From Oscillospiraceae bacterium (GTDB lineage Bacteria > Bacillota > Clostridia > Oscillospirales > Oscillospiraceae), in assembly GCA_015068495.1 (NCBI GenBank), contig SVKL01000005.1, positions 41,307-105,306 of the forward strand: a DNA stretch of 64,000 nucleotides, written 5' to 3'. Positions within the stretch are counted from its first letter, which is position 1; the number at the start of each line of letters is the position of its first letter. Positions 37,514 to 47,545 of this stretch are shown here, one piece after another. A model generated the notes under the pieces. It ran no database searches. It was not told the DNA's origin and saw only the letters and a program-made list of their open reading frames with translations. The position numbers were made by a program, and so were the translations under genes.

Positions 37514-37783
37514 ATGAAAGCAATTCTAACAGTGGTCGGTAAGGACCGGGTAGGCATTATTGCGGCAGTTTGTGTGGATTTGGCGAAATACAATGTGAAC
37601 GTGCTGGATATCAGCCAGACGGTTATGCAGGGCTACTTTACAATGATGATGGTAGTAGACGTGTCGGGCAGCAACTGCCCGCTAACAGAGCTTGCCCAAA
37701 AGCTGGAGGAAAAGGGTAAGGAAATGGGTCTGTCCATCAGATTGCAGCGGGAAGAGATTTTTGAAGCGATGCATCGGGTGTAA
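37514..37783 (+). CDS. ACT domain-containing protein
   Basis: MKAILTVVGKDRVGIIAAVCVDLAKYNVNVLDISQTVMQGYFTMMMVVD. Confidence 0.95.
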   Translation: MKAILTVVGKDRVGIIAAVCVDLAKYNVNVLDISQTVMQGYFTMMMVVDVSGSNCPLTELAQKLEEKGKEMGLSIRLQREEIFEAMHRV

Positions 37784-37792
37784 GGAGAGAAT

Positions 37793-39151
37793 ATGCTGAA
37801 TTTTAAGGATATTTTGTCTACTCAGGATATGATTGACAAGCGGCATTTGGATATCCGCACCATCACGATGGGTATCTCCTTGCTGGATTGCGCTCACGAG
37901 GATGTAAATGTATGCGCCCAGCGGATTTACGATAAAATCACCCGCAAGGCAGAGAATCTCGTAAAGGTGGGACAGGAGATTGAGTGGGAATACGGTATTC
38001 CCATTGTGAATAAGCGGATTTCCGTCACCCCCATTGCCATTGTTGGCAATTCCTGCAATACCGATTCCTATGTGCCCTTGGCAATCGCAATGGATAAGGC
38101 AGCGCAGGAATGCGGCGTCAACTTTATCGGCGGTTTCTCTGCTTTGGTGCAGAAAGGCTGTACCAAAGGCGACTGGATTTTGATGGATTCCATTCCTGAA
38201 GCTATGCGGCAGACCAATCTGGTCTGCTCCAGTGTAAACGTTGGCTCCACCAAGGCAGGCATCAATATGGATGCGGTTGCCAAAATGGGCGAAATCATTA
38301 AAAAAACCGCCGAACTCACCGCTGATAATGACGGTCTGGGCTGCGCAAAGTTGGTGGTATTCGCCAATGCAGTGGAGGATAACCCCTTTATGGCAGGCGC
38401 ATTTCACGGCGTAGGTGAGCCGGAAGTAGAGCTGAACGTGGGCGTTTCCGGCCCGGGCGTGGTTTACCACGCCTTGCAGAAGGTGAAGGGGCAGCCCTTC
38501 GACGTGGTGGCGGAAACCATTAAAAAGACCGCCTTCCGCATTACCCGTATGGGTCAGATGGTGGGTGTGGAGGCCGGCAAACGGTTGGACGTGCCCTTTG
38601 GTATTGTGGATTTGAGCCTTGCGCCTACTCCCGCGGTGGGTGACTCCGTTGCCCGTATTTTGGAAGAAATGGGCTTGGAAACCTGTGGTACTCACGGCAC
38701 AACCGCTGCCTTGGCGCTGCTGAACGACGCAGTGAAGAAAGGCGGCGTGATGGCAAGTAATCACGTTGGCGGCCTGTCCGGCGCATTTATCCCTGTGTCC
38801 GAGGACGAGGGAATGATTGCCGCCGCCGAGTCCGGCGTGCTGACCTTGGACAAATTGGAGGCTATGACCTGCGTGTGCTCCGTGGGCTTGGATATGATTG
38901 CAGTTCCCGGGGATACCAGCGCGGCAACCGTTTCCGCCATCATTGCAGACGAAGCAGCCATTGGTATGGTCAATTCCAAGACCACCGCGGTCCGTATCAT
39001 TCCTGCCCCCGGCAAGACCGTGGGTGACCGGGTAGAGATGGGTGGCTTGCTTGGCAGCGCGCCGGTAATGCCGGTGCACGGTGAGTCTGCGGCGGACTTT
39101 ATCGCCCGCGGCGGCAGAATCCCCGCTCCCTTGCAGAGCCTAAAGAACTAA
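37793..39151 (+). CDS. PFL family protein (DUF711)
   Basis: [29 protein letters not shown]; follows the ACT gene. Confidence 0.95.
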   Translation: MLNFKDILSTQDMIDKRHLDIRTITMGISLLDCAHEDVNVCAQRIYDKITRKAENLVKVGQEIEWEYGIPIVNKRISVTPIAIVGNSCNTDSYVPLAIAMDKAAQECGVNFIGGFSALVQKGCTKGDWILMDSIPEAMRQTNLVCSSVNVGSTKAGINMDAVAKMGEIIKKTAELTADNDGLGCAKLVVFANAVEDNPFMAGAFHGVGEPEVELNVGVSGPGVVYHALQKVKGQPFDVVAETIKKTAFRITRMGQMVGVEAGKRLDVPFGIVDLSLAPTPAVGDSVARILEEMGLETCGTHGTTAALALLNDAVKKGGVMASNHVGGLSGAFIPVSEDEGMIAAAESGVLTLDKLEAMTCVCSVGLDMIAVPGDTSAATVSAIIADEAAIGMVNSKTTAVRIIPAPGKTVGDRVEMGGLLGSAPVMPVHGESAADFIARGGRIPAPLQSLKN

Positions 39152-39201
39152 TTATAAAATGTAGGGCGGGGGCTTGCTCCCGCCGTGGCGGATAAGGTGT
39201 A

Positions 39202-39233
39202 AAAAAGCGTGCAACTGTCGTTGCACGCTTTTT
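39202..39233. terminator. bidirectional-type terminator between convergent genes
   Basis: AAAAAGCGTGCAAC-TGTC-GTTGCACGCTTTTT. Confidence 0.9.
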
Positions 39234-39236
39234 GTT

Positions 39237-40880
39237 TTACATATTCTCCATAACCGCCTTGATTCTGGCTACCGTTCTGTCATAGCCAAGAATCTGCATC
39301 ACGGTGTACAGGTCGGGGGAGTTGGTCTTTCCGGTGACGGCCTGCCGGATAAAGGTACTGATATCTGCCACTGTGCCGGGGAAGGCATCAGGGTCAGCCT
39401 TGTAGGCCTTCATATCGGTGGTAAAGCCCATCTCCTCGGTGATGGCCTTTACCTTGTCAAACCAAACAGAGGAATCATCGGAAATGTCAAACTTCTCCAA
39501 GAACTTGGCAAGGGCGGTTTTTACGGTATCGGCGCTGAACTTCTCGTCAAATACCGGCTTTTCCAGATATTCGTCGTAGAAGAAGCCCATATATGCCTTT
39601 GCCTCTTTCCAAACGGCAATGTCCTTTCTGGGCTTCTTGCCGCCGCGGCCAATTGCCAAAACAGCCTTGGCAAGCTCCGGATTGCCTTCCAGCTTTTCTG
39701 CAAAATCGCTGTCGAACTCCTTTGCCCACTGCAAAAGAAGTGCGTAAACCTTGTCTGCATCCATCGTGGCAATCACGTTCTTGGAAACGTCTGTCAGCTT
39801 AGCATAGTCAAACAGATTGCCCGCGGGATTCAGCTTCTTGGCGCTGAACTTAAACTCCGTTGCCGGCGCGGTGGGATTTGCCCGCCGCCAATCCTCGTAG
39901 TTGGAGTTCAGCAGGGTCATAATATACTCATATACCGCCTCCACAGGGAAGCCCTCTGCCTTGTAGAAGGTCAGCGCCAGCTCCGGGTCTTTCCGCTTAC
40001 TGAGCTTCCGCTTGGAAGTGCCGTCCATCTTCATCAGCGGTCCGATGTGGACATACTTGGGCAGCTTAAAGCCCAAAGCCTTGAACAGCTGAATGTGGAA
40101 GGGCAGGGTAGCCATCCATTCGTCGCCCCGTACCACGTGGGTGGTGTGCATCAAATGGTCATCCACTGCGTGGGCGAAGTGATAGGTGGGAATGCCGTCG
40201 GACTTGAGTAGCACGTGGTCAATGTCATTTTCCGTGATGGTCAGCTTGCCTTTCACCACATCGTCAAACTTATACTGATTCTCAATGGAGCCGGTGGAGC
40301 GGAAACGAAGCACCCAAGGCTTGCCTGCATCCAACTCTGCCTTGATGTCCTCGATGGAACGGTCACGCCAAACGGCATACTTGCCGTAGTAACCGAAATT
40401 CTCCTTGGCTGCTTCCTGCTTTTCACGCATAGAAGTCAGCTCTTCCTCGGTGCAGAAGCAGGGGTATGCCTGTCCTTCCGCAACCAGCTTCTTGGCAAAA
40501 ACGTGGTAAATGTCCGCTCTCTGCCGCTGACGGTAAGGGCCGTATGCGCCGCTGTCACCGGTGTGGGTAGCACCCTCGTCAAATACAATGCCGTAGTGCT
40601 TTAAGGTGTCAATCAGCACCTCTACCGCGCCGGGCACTTCCCGCTTGGCATCGGTGTCCTCCACCCGCAAAAACAGCACGCCGCCGCTCTGATGGGCCAT
40701 TCTTTCAGAAATCAGACCCTGTACCAGATTGCCCAAGTGGACAAAGCCGGTGGGGGAAGGCGCCATACGGGAAACCACCGCACCCTCAGGAAGCTCTCTG
40801 GGAGGGAATTTCGCCTCCACATCCGCGGGGGTGTCGGTTACATTGGGAAATAATAAATCAGCTAATACCTGATAATCCAT
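39237..40880 (-). CDS. gltX: glutamate--tRNA ligase
   Basis: MAPSPTGFVHLGNL (HIGH-like), KLSKRKDPE (KMSKS-like). Confidence 0.95.
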   Translation of the reverse strand: MDYQVLADLLFPNVTDTPADVEAKFPPRELPEGAVVSRMAPSPTGFVHLGNLVQGLISERMAHQSGGVLFLRVEDTDAKREVPGAVEVLIDTLKHYGIVFDEGATHTGDSGAYGPYRQRQRADIYHVFAKKLVAEGQAYPCFCTEEELTSMREKQEAAKENFGYYGKYAVWRDRSIEDIKAELDAGKPWVLRFRSTGSIENQYKFDDVVKGKLTITENDIDHVLLKSDGIPTYHFAHAVDDHLMHTTHVVRGDEWMATLPFHIQLFKALGFKLPKYVHIGPLMKMDGTSKRKLSKRKDPELALTFYKAEGFPVEAVYEYIMTLLNSNYEDWRRANPTAPATEFKFSAKKLNPAGNLFDYAKLTDVSKNVIATMDADKVYALLLQWAKEFDSDFAEKLEGNPELAKAVLAIGRGGKKPRKDIAVWKEAKAYMGFFYDEYLEKPVFDEKFSADTVKTALAKFLEKFDISDDSSVWFDKVKAITEEMGFTTDMKAYKADPDAFPGTVADISTFIRQAVTGKTNSPDLYTVMQILGYDRTVARIKAVMENM

Positions 40881-40890
40881 CGTCTATACC

Positions 40891-42036
40891 TCATTTGTTC
40901 ATTTGATCTAAAATGTATTGGACGTACACCTTGGGCGCAACATCAAGAGCGTCCTCGTCCACAATCAGCTTTTCGTTGTGCAGGGGGATGTAGGGGGTGT
41001 CGGGCTTGGTAATGCCCAAATTAAACAGACAACCGGGCTTGTGCTCTAAGTAGTAAGCAAAATCCTCGCCGCCCATACTCTCACTTTTATCTGTTACATT
41101 TTCTGCGCCGATAACCTTGGCGGCTGCGGCCTGTACGTGGTCGCTGACCGTCAAATCGTTGCGCAGCGCCGGGGTAAACTTTAGCGGCTCAAATTCGGCT
41201 CTGCCGCCCATATCAGATGCCACATTGTTGGCAATTTCCTGAATCCGCTCATAAATATGGTTGTTAAGCGGCGTGCTTTGGGTGCGAAGTGAGAAGCTCA
41301 TCTCCACGTGGTCGCAGACAATGTTGTTTACACTGCCGCCGTGAATGGTGCCCACGCCGATGACAATCTTTTCCAAGGGACTCAGCTGCCGGGTACGCAA
41401 AAACTGCACATCGGTATATACACGCACCGCCATCGCAATGGCATCCACACCGTGTTGGGGGGAAGCCATATGGCTGGCCTTTCCGTACAGATGCAGCTTG
41501 AAGCCCCGACTGCAGGCACTGTCACAGGTGCGGTTGATGCTGATTTTGCCGGTGGGGCTGCCCGGACGAATATGGCAGCCGAGAATGGTATCCACCCCAT
41601 CCATAAAGCCGGTTTCACAAATGCTCTTTGCGCCGCCCAAAATTTCCTCTGCAGACTGGAAAATGAACTTGACGCAGCAAGTAATGTCCTTTTCCATCGC
41701 CTTAAGCGCCTTTGCAGCGCCCAACAGCATTGCCGCGTGGCAATCGTGACCGCAGGCATGCATTTTGCCGGGGTGCCGGGAGGAAAATTCCAAACCGGTG
41801 TTTTCCGCAATGGGCAGCGCATCAAAATCCGCTCGGAGGGCAATGGTCTTGTTGCCCACACCTTCATTCAATGTGGCGATAATGCAAGACTTTCCGATGC
41901 TTTCTGTGTAGGGAAGACCGATTGCATCCAGCTCCCGGCGAATCACAGCCATTGACTTTTCCAGCTCAAAGCCCAATTCGGGGATTTGGTGAAGCTCTCG
42001 GCGTATCCGGATAATATAATCCTTGTCTACATACAT
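40891..42036 (-). CDS. M20 family amidohydrolase
   Basis: RRELHQIPELGFE, HACGHDCHAAMLLGAA and GGEDFAYYL; start chosen at MYVDKDY. Confidence 0.92.
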   Translation of the reverse strand: MYVDKDYIIRIRRELHQIPELGFELEKSMAVIRRELDAIGLPYTESIGKSCIIATLNEGVGNKTIALRADFDALPIAENTGLEFSSRHPGKMHACGHDCHAAMLLGAAKALKAMEKDITCCVKFIFQSAEEILGGAKSICETGFMDGVDTILGCHIRPGSPTGKISINRTCDSACSRGFKLHLYGKASHMASPQHGVDAIAMAVRVYTDVQFLRTRQLSPLEKIVIGVGTIHGGSVNNIVCDHVEMSFSLRTQSTPLNNHIYERIQEIANNVASDMGGRAEFEPLKFTPALRNDLTVSDHVQAAAAKVIGAENVTDKSESMGGEDFAYYLEHKPGCLFNLGITKPDTPYIPLHNEKLIVDEDALDVAPKVYVQYILDQMNK

Positions 42037-42163
42037 AGGACAATACTCCTTATATAAATTCCCCAATATTATAGCACGGGGAGAATGGAAAAGTCAATTT
42101 TTCATTGCCTTTTTGTATGCGATATGGTAAGATAGAAAGAACTTATGAAAAGAGGCGAATGAA

Positions 42164-43168
42164 ATGGAAGAAGTAGCTAAGAAAAGAATGTTATCCGGCA
42201 TCCAGCCCAGCGGCGATTTGCACTTGGGCAACTACTTGGGTGCTATTAAGAATTGGAGCAGCCGTGCCGAGCAGTACGATTGCTTCTATTTTATGGCGGA
42301 TATGCACACCATCACCGTCCGTCAGACCCCTGCGGATTTGCGCCGCCGGACCTTGGAGCAGCTGGCACAGTACATTGCCTGCGGCTTAGACCCGGAGAAG
42401 AACACCCTCTTTGTCCAAAGCCACGTGCATCAGCACGCGGAATTGGGTTGGGTGCTGAACTGCTACACAATGTTCGGTGAGCTGAGCCGTATGACCCAGT
42501 TTAAGGATAAATCTGCCAAGAATGCTGAGAATATCAACGGCGGCCTGTTTACCTATCCTGCATTGATGGCGGCAGATATTCTGCTGTATCAGCCGGATTT
42601 GGTGCCTGTAGGCCACGACCAGAAGCAGCATTGTGAGCTGACCCGTGACGTTGCTCAGCGGTTTAACAGCATTTACGGTGACGTGTTCAAGATTCCCGAG
42701 CCCTATATTCCCGAAACCGGTGCCCGTGTGATGAGCCTGAATGCACCCGACAGCAAAATGAGCAAATCTATGCCCGAGGGCTGTGTGTTCTTGATGGAGC
42801 GCCCCGAGGACATTCAGCGGAAGTTCAAGCGTGCGATTACCGACTCCGACACAGAAAACTGCGTCCGTTTCGACCCGGAGAAGAAACCCGGCGTCGCCAA
42901 TTTGATGAGCATTTATTCTGCCGTCACCGGCAAGACCTATGCGGAAATCGAAACCGAGTTTGCAGGCTGCGGCTATGGCGCCTTTAAGCCCAAGGTGGGT
43001 GAGGCGGTTATTGAAACCCTCCGTCCCATCCGGGAGGAGGCAAGCCGCCTGCTGAAGGATAAGGCATACTTGGAGAGCGTCTACCGCAATGGTGCGGAGC
43101 GTGCCTCTTATGAAGCGGAAAAGACCCTCCGCAAGGTCTATAAGAAAGTCGGCTTCTTGGCAAGATAA
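42164..43168 (+). CDS. trpS: tryptophan--tRNA ligase
   Basis: SGIQPSGDLHLGNYLGAI, PVGHDQKQHCELTRDVAQRFN, DSKMSKS. Confidence 0.97.
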   Translation: MEEVAKKRMLSGIQPSGDLHLGNYLGAIKNWSSRAEQYDCFYFMADMHTITVRQTPADLRRRTLEQLAQYIACGLDPEKNTLFVQSHVHQHAELGWVLNCYTMFGELSRMTQFKDKSAKNAENINGGLFTYPALMAADILLYQPDLVPVGHDQKQHCELTRDVAQRFNSIYGDVFKIPEPYIPETGARVMSLNAPDSKMSKSMPEGCVFLMERPEDIQRKFKRAITDSDTENCVRFDPEKKPGVANLMSIYSAVTGKTYAEIETEFAGCGYGAFKPKVGEAVIETLRPIREEASRLLKDKAYLESVYRNGAERASYEAEKTLRKVYKKVGFLAR

Positions 43169-43182
43169 TTTTCTTTTCGCTT

Positions 43183-43212
43183 TGTAGGGACCGGCGTCCT
43201 CGACGGTCCGTT
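43183..43212. repeat. TGTAGGGACCGGCG...CGACGGTCCG palindromic repeat, copy A
   Basis: GGACCG/CGGTCC arms; near-identical copy at 43859-43888. Confidence 0.8.
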
Positions 43213-43293
43213 CTTGGCTCTCCCTTTGGGAGAGCTGGCAGCGGTGCGGAACAAGCCGCTGACTGAGAGGGTAGAAAGCGAGTTGTAAATAGT

Positions 43294-43845
43294 GTGAAAA
43301 TTTGGCAACATTTTAAGACCGTCACCAAGCACCGCTTTTTGGTAATGGCAGGCTGCTTCAAGGTGGGATTGTATTGGCAGGGGCTCACCCACGATTTGTC
43401 CAAATACTCTCCCACAGAATTCCTCACCGGCGCAAGATTCTATCAGGGAACACGTAGCCCCAACACCGCAGAGCGTGAGGAAAAGGGCTATAGTGAGGCG
43501 TGGATGCACCACAAAGGCAGAAACCGTCACCATTACGAATATTGGACGGATATCAACAAGGAAACCCGCCAGTATGAATCCCTGCATATGCCCAGGCGGT
43601 ATTTGGTAGAGATGGTTATGGACAGACGGGCTGCCTGTATGACCTATCAAGGGAAAAGCTATACTGACGGCGCGGCGCTTACCTATTTCCGCAACAGTAT
43701 GGAGCGTACCCGTATGCACCCCAACACGCAGAAGGAACTGGATTATATACTGGAAATGCTGCGGGATAAGGGCGAAAAAAGAACGTTTTCCTATATCAAG
43801 AAGCACGTTTTGAAGGGAAAACCCTTCCCTTGGGAAGAATCTTAA
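43294..43845 (+). CDS. DUF5662 family protein
   Basis: HKRFLVM-like core KTVTKHRFLVMAGCFKVGLYWQGLTHDLSKYSPTEF; HHKGRNRHHYEYW. Confidence 0.85.
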   Translation: MKIWQHFKTVTKHRFLVMAGCFKVGLYWQGLTHDLSKYSPTEFLTGARFYQGTRSPNTAEREEKGYSEAWMHHKGRNRHHYEYWTDINKETRQYESLHMPRRYLVEMVMDRRAACMTYQGKSYTDGAALTYFRNSMERTRMHPNTQKELDYILEMLRDKGEKRTFSYIKKHVLKGKPFPWEES

Positions 43846-43858
43846 CCGTGGTTTGCTG

Positions 43859-43888
43859 TTGTAGGGACCGGCGCGAACGACGGTCCGC
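43859..43888. repeat. TGTAGGGACCGGCG...CGACGGTCCG palindromic repeat, copy B
   Basis: Same arms and orientation as copy A. Confidence 0.8.
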
Positions 43889-43983
43889 TCCCAACGTAAC
43901 AATCTCCCGGGAATAAAAAATTTGCCCTTGGAAATACTACTTTCGGACGACTGATAAAAATCTGCAGGAAATGGAAAAAAGGC

Positions 43984-44011
43984 TTGACTTTTTCCATAAT
44001 TTGCGTATAAT
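43984..44011 (+). promoter_or_regulatory. predicted tRNA promoter (TTGACT-16-TATAAT)
   Basis: Near-consensus hexamers just upstream of tRNA-Gln. Confidence 0.75.
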
Positions 44012-44029
44012 AAATCTCGTCCGTGTGAT

Positions 44030-44103
44030 AGAGGATTAGTGTAACGGTAGCACACCGGACTCTGACTCCGTTTGCGGGGGTTCGAATCCCTCATCCTCTG
44101 CCA
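44030..44103 (+). tRNA. tRNA-Gln (anticodon CTG), CCA encoded
   Basis: Acceptor AGAGGAT/ATCCTCT, anticodon loop CTCTGAC, TTCGAAT T-loop, 3' GCCA. Confidence 0.93.
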
Positions 44104-44134
44104 AAAAATCCAACTCGTAAGAGTTGGATTTTTT
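44103..44134 (+). terminator. rho-independent terminator of tRNA-Gln
   Basis: AAAAAATCCAACTC-GTAA-GAGTTGGATTTTTT. Confidence 0.9.
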
Positions 44135-44139
44135 CATTT

Positions 44140-44412
44140 GTGCCGACAGGCACAACATCATTTGACCGAAGGTCAATATCATTTCGAGCAAAGAGAGAAC
44201 ATCGTTATTCATTTTCGGCACAACTGAACGAGGTTGAGGCGCTGCCTCAAATGATGTTGCAACAAGTTGCAAATGATGTGATGCTTCGCATCAATGATGT
44301 TGCGCTTCGCGCGTGAGGAGGCGGAACACATCACATCACTTTGCGACGAAGGAGCAATACATCACTGTGCGATAGCACTACATCACTTCGGCGCAGCCGA
44401 TGCTTCACTATT
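44140..44412. repeat. array of short hairpins separated by ATGATG/CATCA(T) spacers
   Basis: GTGCC-GACA-GGCAC, TTGACC-GAA-GGTCAA, TTGAGGC-GCT-GCCTCAA, TTGCAAC-AA-GTTGCAA, TGATGC-TTC-GCATCA, GCGC-TTC-GCGC, GTGC-GATA-GCAC, TTCGGC-GCA-GCCGAT with recurring spacer words. Confidence 0.85.
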
Positions 44413-44481
44413 TGCAAACAAAGATTTTTATGCTATAATAATCTCAATAAATAATTTTCAAAAACTTTAAGGAGAGACCGC

Positions 44482-44862
44482 ATGATAAACAAAATTATTC
44501 AAAAGAAAAATCTGATATTGATTGTTTATGCCATTGTTTTGCTTGCTCTTTGGACTGTGGCGTTGATTTTTGGTAACAGAGAAGATAAAGTAATGGTTCT
44601 CATTCTTTCTCTTATTATACCGTTTGTTGTGTATGGTTTTGTTCGGTTGATGTATAGGGTTGTAAGTATCAATGCCTCTTTTAAAACAATGTGCTTTTTC
44701 TATTATTTTTTCTTGATAGGCGGATCGCTTGGAACTGTTATGATGTTTGTTGAATTCGTCGCTGGATTTCCAAACGGATTGTCCCCGACTCTTGGTGCTT
44801 GCGGTGCTTTGATCATTGCAACACTTGATAATGCAAAGAAAAGTTTTGAAAATAAAGATTGA
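44482..44862 (+). CDS. small hypothetical membrane protein
   Basis: Four predicted hydrophobic helices; RBS aaggagag. Confidence 0.65.
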   Translation: MINKIIQKKNLILIVYAIVLLALWTVALIFGNREDKVMVLILSLIIPFVVYGFVRLMYRVVSINASFKTMCFFYYFFLIGGSLGTVMMFVEFVAGFPNGLSPTLGACGALIIATLDNAKKSFENKD

Positions 44863-44940
44863 AGTTAAATTAAAACCCGTTTGAGTTCAAAACCTTATTG
44901 CAAAACGCAAAAAATATCTTTTTTGCAGCCCATAGACAGA

Positions 44941-44972
44941 AAAAATCGAACACCAAAAGGTGTTCGATTTTT
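44941..44972 (+). terminator. rho-independent terminator
   Basis: AAAAATCGAACACC-AAAA-GGTGTTCGATTTTT. Confidence 0.9.
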
Positions 44973-45105
44973 TCTTTTGTTGAGATGCGAATTTCGGAAA
45001 AACCAAAAAGGAAATATTCAGCAATTTTATTACCTACGTCTTCCTTTTTTTGCTTTGGGAGATTATAATGTATGAAGCATCGATGATTTTTACGAGGAAA
45101 GCCTT

Positions 45106-46302
45106 ATGACAAAACAAAGAAATTACAAAAGGACACTGACTGCTTGCTATCTTGGTTATATTACGCAAGCAATCACTGCCAATTTTACACCGCTTCTGTT
45201 TTTGACCTTTAAGAGCACATACGGAATTACGCTGGAAAAGATTGCAATCATCCCTTTGGTGTTCTATTTCACCCAATTGCTTGTTGATTTGGCGGCTACC
45301 AAGTATGCCGACAAAATCGGATACCGGGTGTGCATTGTGGTATCTCAGGTGGTGTCGGCGGTAGGCCTTGCCTCACTGGCAATTTTGCCGGAGCTTCTTC
45401 CTGTGCCGTTTATAGGTATTTTGATTTCAGTGGTGCTTTATGCTATGGGAAGCGGCCTCGTTGAGGTTTTGTTAAGTCCCATCGTTGAGGCCTGTCCTTT
45501 TGAAAATAAGGATGGTGTGATGAGCTTGCTGCATTCCTTCTTCTGTTGGGGTGCAGTGGGTGTTATTCTGGGTTCTACACTCTTTTTCTCCCTGTTTGGC
45601 GTGGAGAATTGGAAAATTCTTGCTTGTGTTTGGGCGTTGGTGCCGCTGTATAACACATTTAATTTTATCAAATGCCCCATTGAACGACTGGTGGAAGAGG
45701 GCGAAAGCCTGAGCGTTGGCAAACTGTTGAAAACGCCAATTTTTTGGCTGATGATAATCCTTATGGTGTGCGCGGGAGCATCAGAAGCAACGATGACGCA
45801 GTGGACATCAGCATTTACAGAAGCGGCGCTGGGCGTATCTAAAACCGTTGGTGATTTGGCAGGCCCGTGCTTGTTTGCGTTGTTTATGGGAATCGCCCGT
45901 ATGTTGTACGGCAAGCACAGCGAGAAAATTGATTTGACCAAAATGATGCTCATTTGCAGTGTTATGTGCGTGGGCTGCTATCTGCTGGCATCTCTGTCAG
46001 CGTCGCCGGCGCTGGGCCTTGCAGGTTGCGCCCTTTGCGGTTTGGCGGTTGGCATTATGTGGCCCGGTACAATCAGTATGTCTGCGCAGAGATGCCCGAG
46101 AGGCGGAACGGCAATGTTTGCCTTTTTGGCATTGGCCGGCGACTTGGGCGCATCGGCAAGCCCCACGATGGTGGGAAGCATTTCCGAAATGGCAGGGGGC
46201 AATCTGAAAACAGGACTGCTGGTGGCGACACTGTTTCCGGCTCTGCTGGTTGTTGGTTTGATCCTTTTAAGAAACGGGAAGAATAAGCCGACCTGCACCT
46301 AA
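45106..46302 (+). CDS. MFS transporter
   Basis: About 12 hydrophobic segments; ATKYADKIGYRVCIV motif-A-like loop. Confidence 0.88.
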   Translation: MTKQRNYKRTLTACYLGYITQAITANFTPLLFLTFKSTYGITLEKIAIIPLVFYFTQLLVDLAATKYADKIGYRVCIVVSQVVSAVGLASLAILPELLPVPFIGILISVVLYAMGSGLVEVLLSPIVEACPFENKDGVMSLLHSFFCWGAVGVILGSTLFFSLFGVENWKILACVWALVPLYNTFNFIKCPIERLVEEGESLSVGKLLKTPIFWLMIILMVCAGASEATMTQWTSAFTEAALGVSKTVGDLAGPCLFALFMGIARMLYGKHSEKIDLTKMMLICSVMCVGCYLLASLSASPALGLAGCALCGLAVGIMWPGTISMSAQRCPRGGTAMFAFLALAGDLGASASPTMVGSISEMAGGNLKTGLLVATLFPALLVVGLILLRNGKNKPTCT

Positions 46303-46306
46303 AAAC

Positions 46307-46338
46307 AAAAGAGACACACCATATGGTGTGTCTCTTTT
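46307..46338. terminator. bidirectional terminator between convergent genes
   Basis: AAAAGAGACACACC-ATAT-GGTGTGTCTCTTTT. Confidence 0.9.
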
Positions 46339-46339
46339 C

Positions 46340-47158
46340 TTATTTGCTTTCTTTCTTCAGTCTTGCCTTTGCTTCTTCCACGGTTTCTCCGTCCTTGGTG
46401 AGGTAGGCATCCACAAACTTGTCTTCCAGCTTGGTGTAGCCGCCTACAACCCCTTGTTCAATCTTTTTGTAGCCGTCTACAACGCCTTTTTCAATTTTCT
46501 TGTAACCGCCGGTTACTGCCTCAGCAATCTTCTCGTTTGTCTTTACAATTTTAGATTTTGCCATATTTGTATATTTTCCTCCAATCAAATTCATTCCAAG
46601 GGTTAGTACCACCAGCCATACGGCTGTTCCTGTAAAAATATTCAGCAGTAAAATATCCCCTGCTGCCATTCCCGGAAAAGACACGAGCATCGACCGCTGC
46701 ATAGTGTAAACAGAAACACAGGCATCTGCCAGCGCGATGTTGCGAAGCGTCTTTAATACCGGGGAGGGGGAGCGTTTTGCCTTTGCCATACCGGTAATTG
46801 CAACGGTGATTTTCGTAAAAGTGTATGTGGCAATGGTGATCATTACAATTTCGTGAAAGGCAGTGCCTCTGTCTTTCATAGCAGACAGAACGTTCACACC
46901 CACAATGCAGAAAGAAAGCACGACCAGCAAAACACCGGTAATCCGCCGGGCAAAGCCCTCTGTGTCATAATTGCCGTTTGCTTTCCGTTTCACCTGCAGC
47001 ACGGAAAACCTTGTGATTGCCAGCACTGTATAATACGCACCCACAGTAATAAACCACCAGGAATGGGAAATAAAGCCTAAAACGCAATTGCCAACTGCAT
47101 AGGCGGCGTTAAGCAAAAGGCTTGTATAGGGATTTTTTGCAAATTTGATGATTCTCAT
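46340..47158 (-). CDS. hypothetical membrane protein
   Basis: Multiple hydrophobic segments, charged Lys/Glu-rich tail; overlaps the start of the upstream gene. Confidence 0.7.
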   Translation of the reverse strand: MRIIKFAKNPYTSLLLNAAYAVGNCVLGFISHSWWFITVGAYYTVLAITRFSVLQVKRKANGNYDTEGFARRITGVLLVVLSFCIVGVNVLSAMKDRGTAFHEIVMITIATYTFTKITVAITGMAKAKRSPSPVLKTLRNIALADACVSVYTMQRSMLVSFPGMAAGDILLLNIFTGTAVWLVVLTLGMNLIGGKYTNMAKSKIVKTNEKIAEAVTGGYKKIEKGVVDGYKKIEQGVVGGYTKLEDKFVDAYLTKDGETVEEAKARLKKESK

Positions 47159-47523
47159 TTGATGCCCTTAATCATCGGGATGAGGGCAATCAGCATTACA
47201 ATGCCAAGCAAGCCCACAAGTGTGCCCCAAATGATTTGCTCCCACACAAGGCACATACACATACCCACACCCAGCACCAAAGCGGCAACAATTGCATATA
47301 GGATGCGAAACACATTTTTGCCGTTCATCTTCGGCAGCTTCTTGTTTTCCATTTTGCACCAGACAAGGGTGGTGATAACACCCAGCACAATGCCGACAGC
47401 ACCGAAAACGACACCCTCTGTAAAGGCATTCCACTCAGGCAGAAGCGCCATACACATACCCAAAGCGAACAAAACGCCGCTCACCGTTCCCATAATGAGT
47501 GCAAAAAAACTGCTTTTTTTCAT
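47155..47523 (-). CDS. small hypothetical membrane protein
   Basis: MKKSSFFALIMGTVSGVLFALGMCMALLPEWN; start trimmed to 47523 with a nearby RBS. Confidence 0.75.
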   Translation of the reverse strand: MKKSSFFALIMGTVSGVLFALGMCMALLPEWNAFTEGVVFGAVGIVLGVITTLVWCKMENKKLPKMNGKNVFRILYAIVAALVLGVGMCMCLVWEQIIWGTLVGLLGIVMLIALIPMIKGIK

Positions 47524-47545
47524 ATTGAAATCTCCTTTCATTAAA

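Noticed and set aside
37682-39079. 465-aa minus-strand ORF opposite the DUF711 gene
   Set aside because: Antisense shadow of a conserved gene.
44140-44412. CRISPR interpretation of the hairpin array
   Set aside because: The conserved parts are only 6-9 nt and the variable parts are palindromic; no cas genes.
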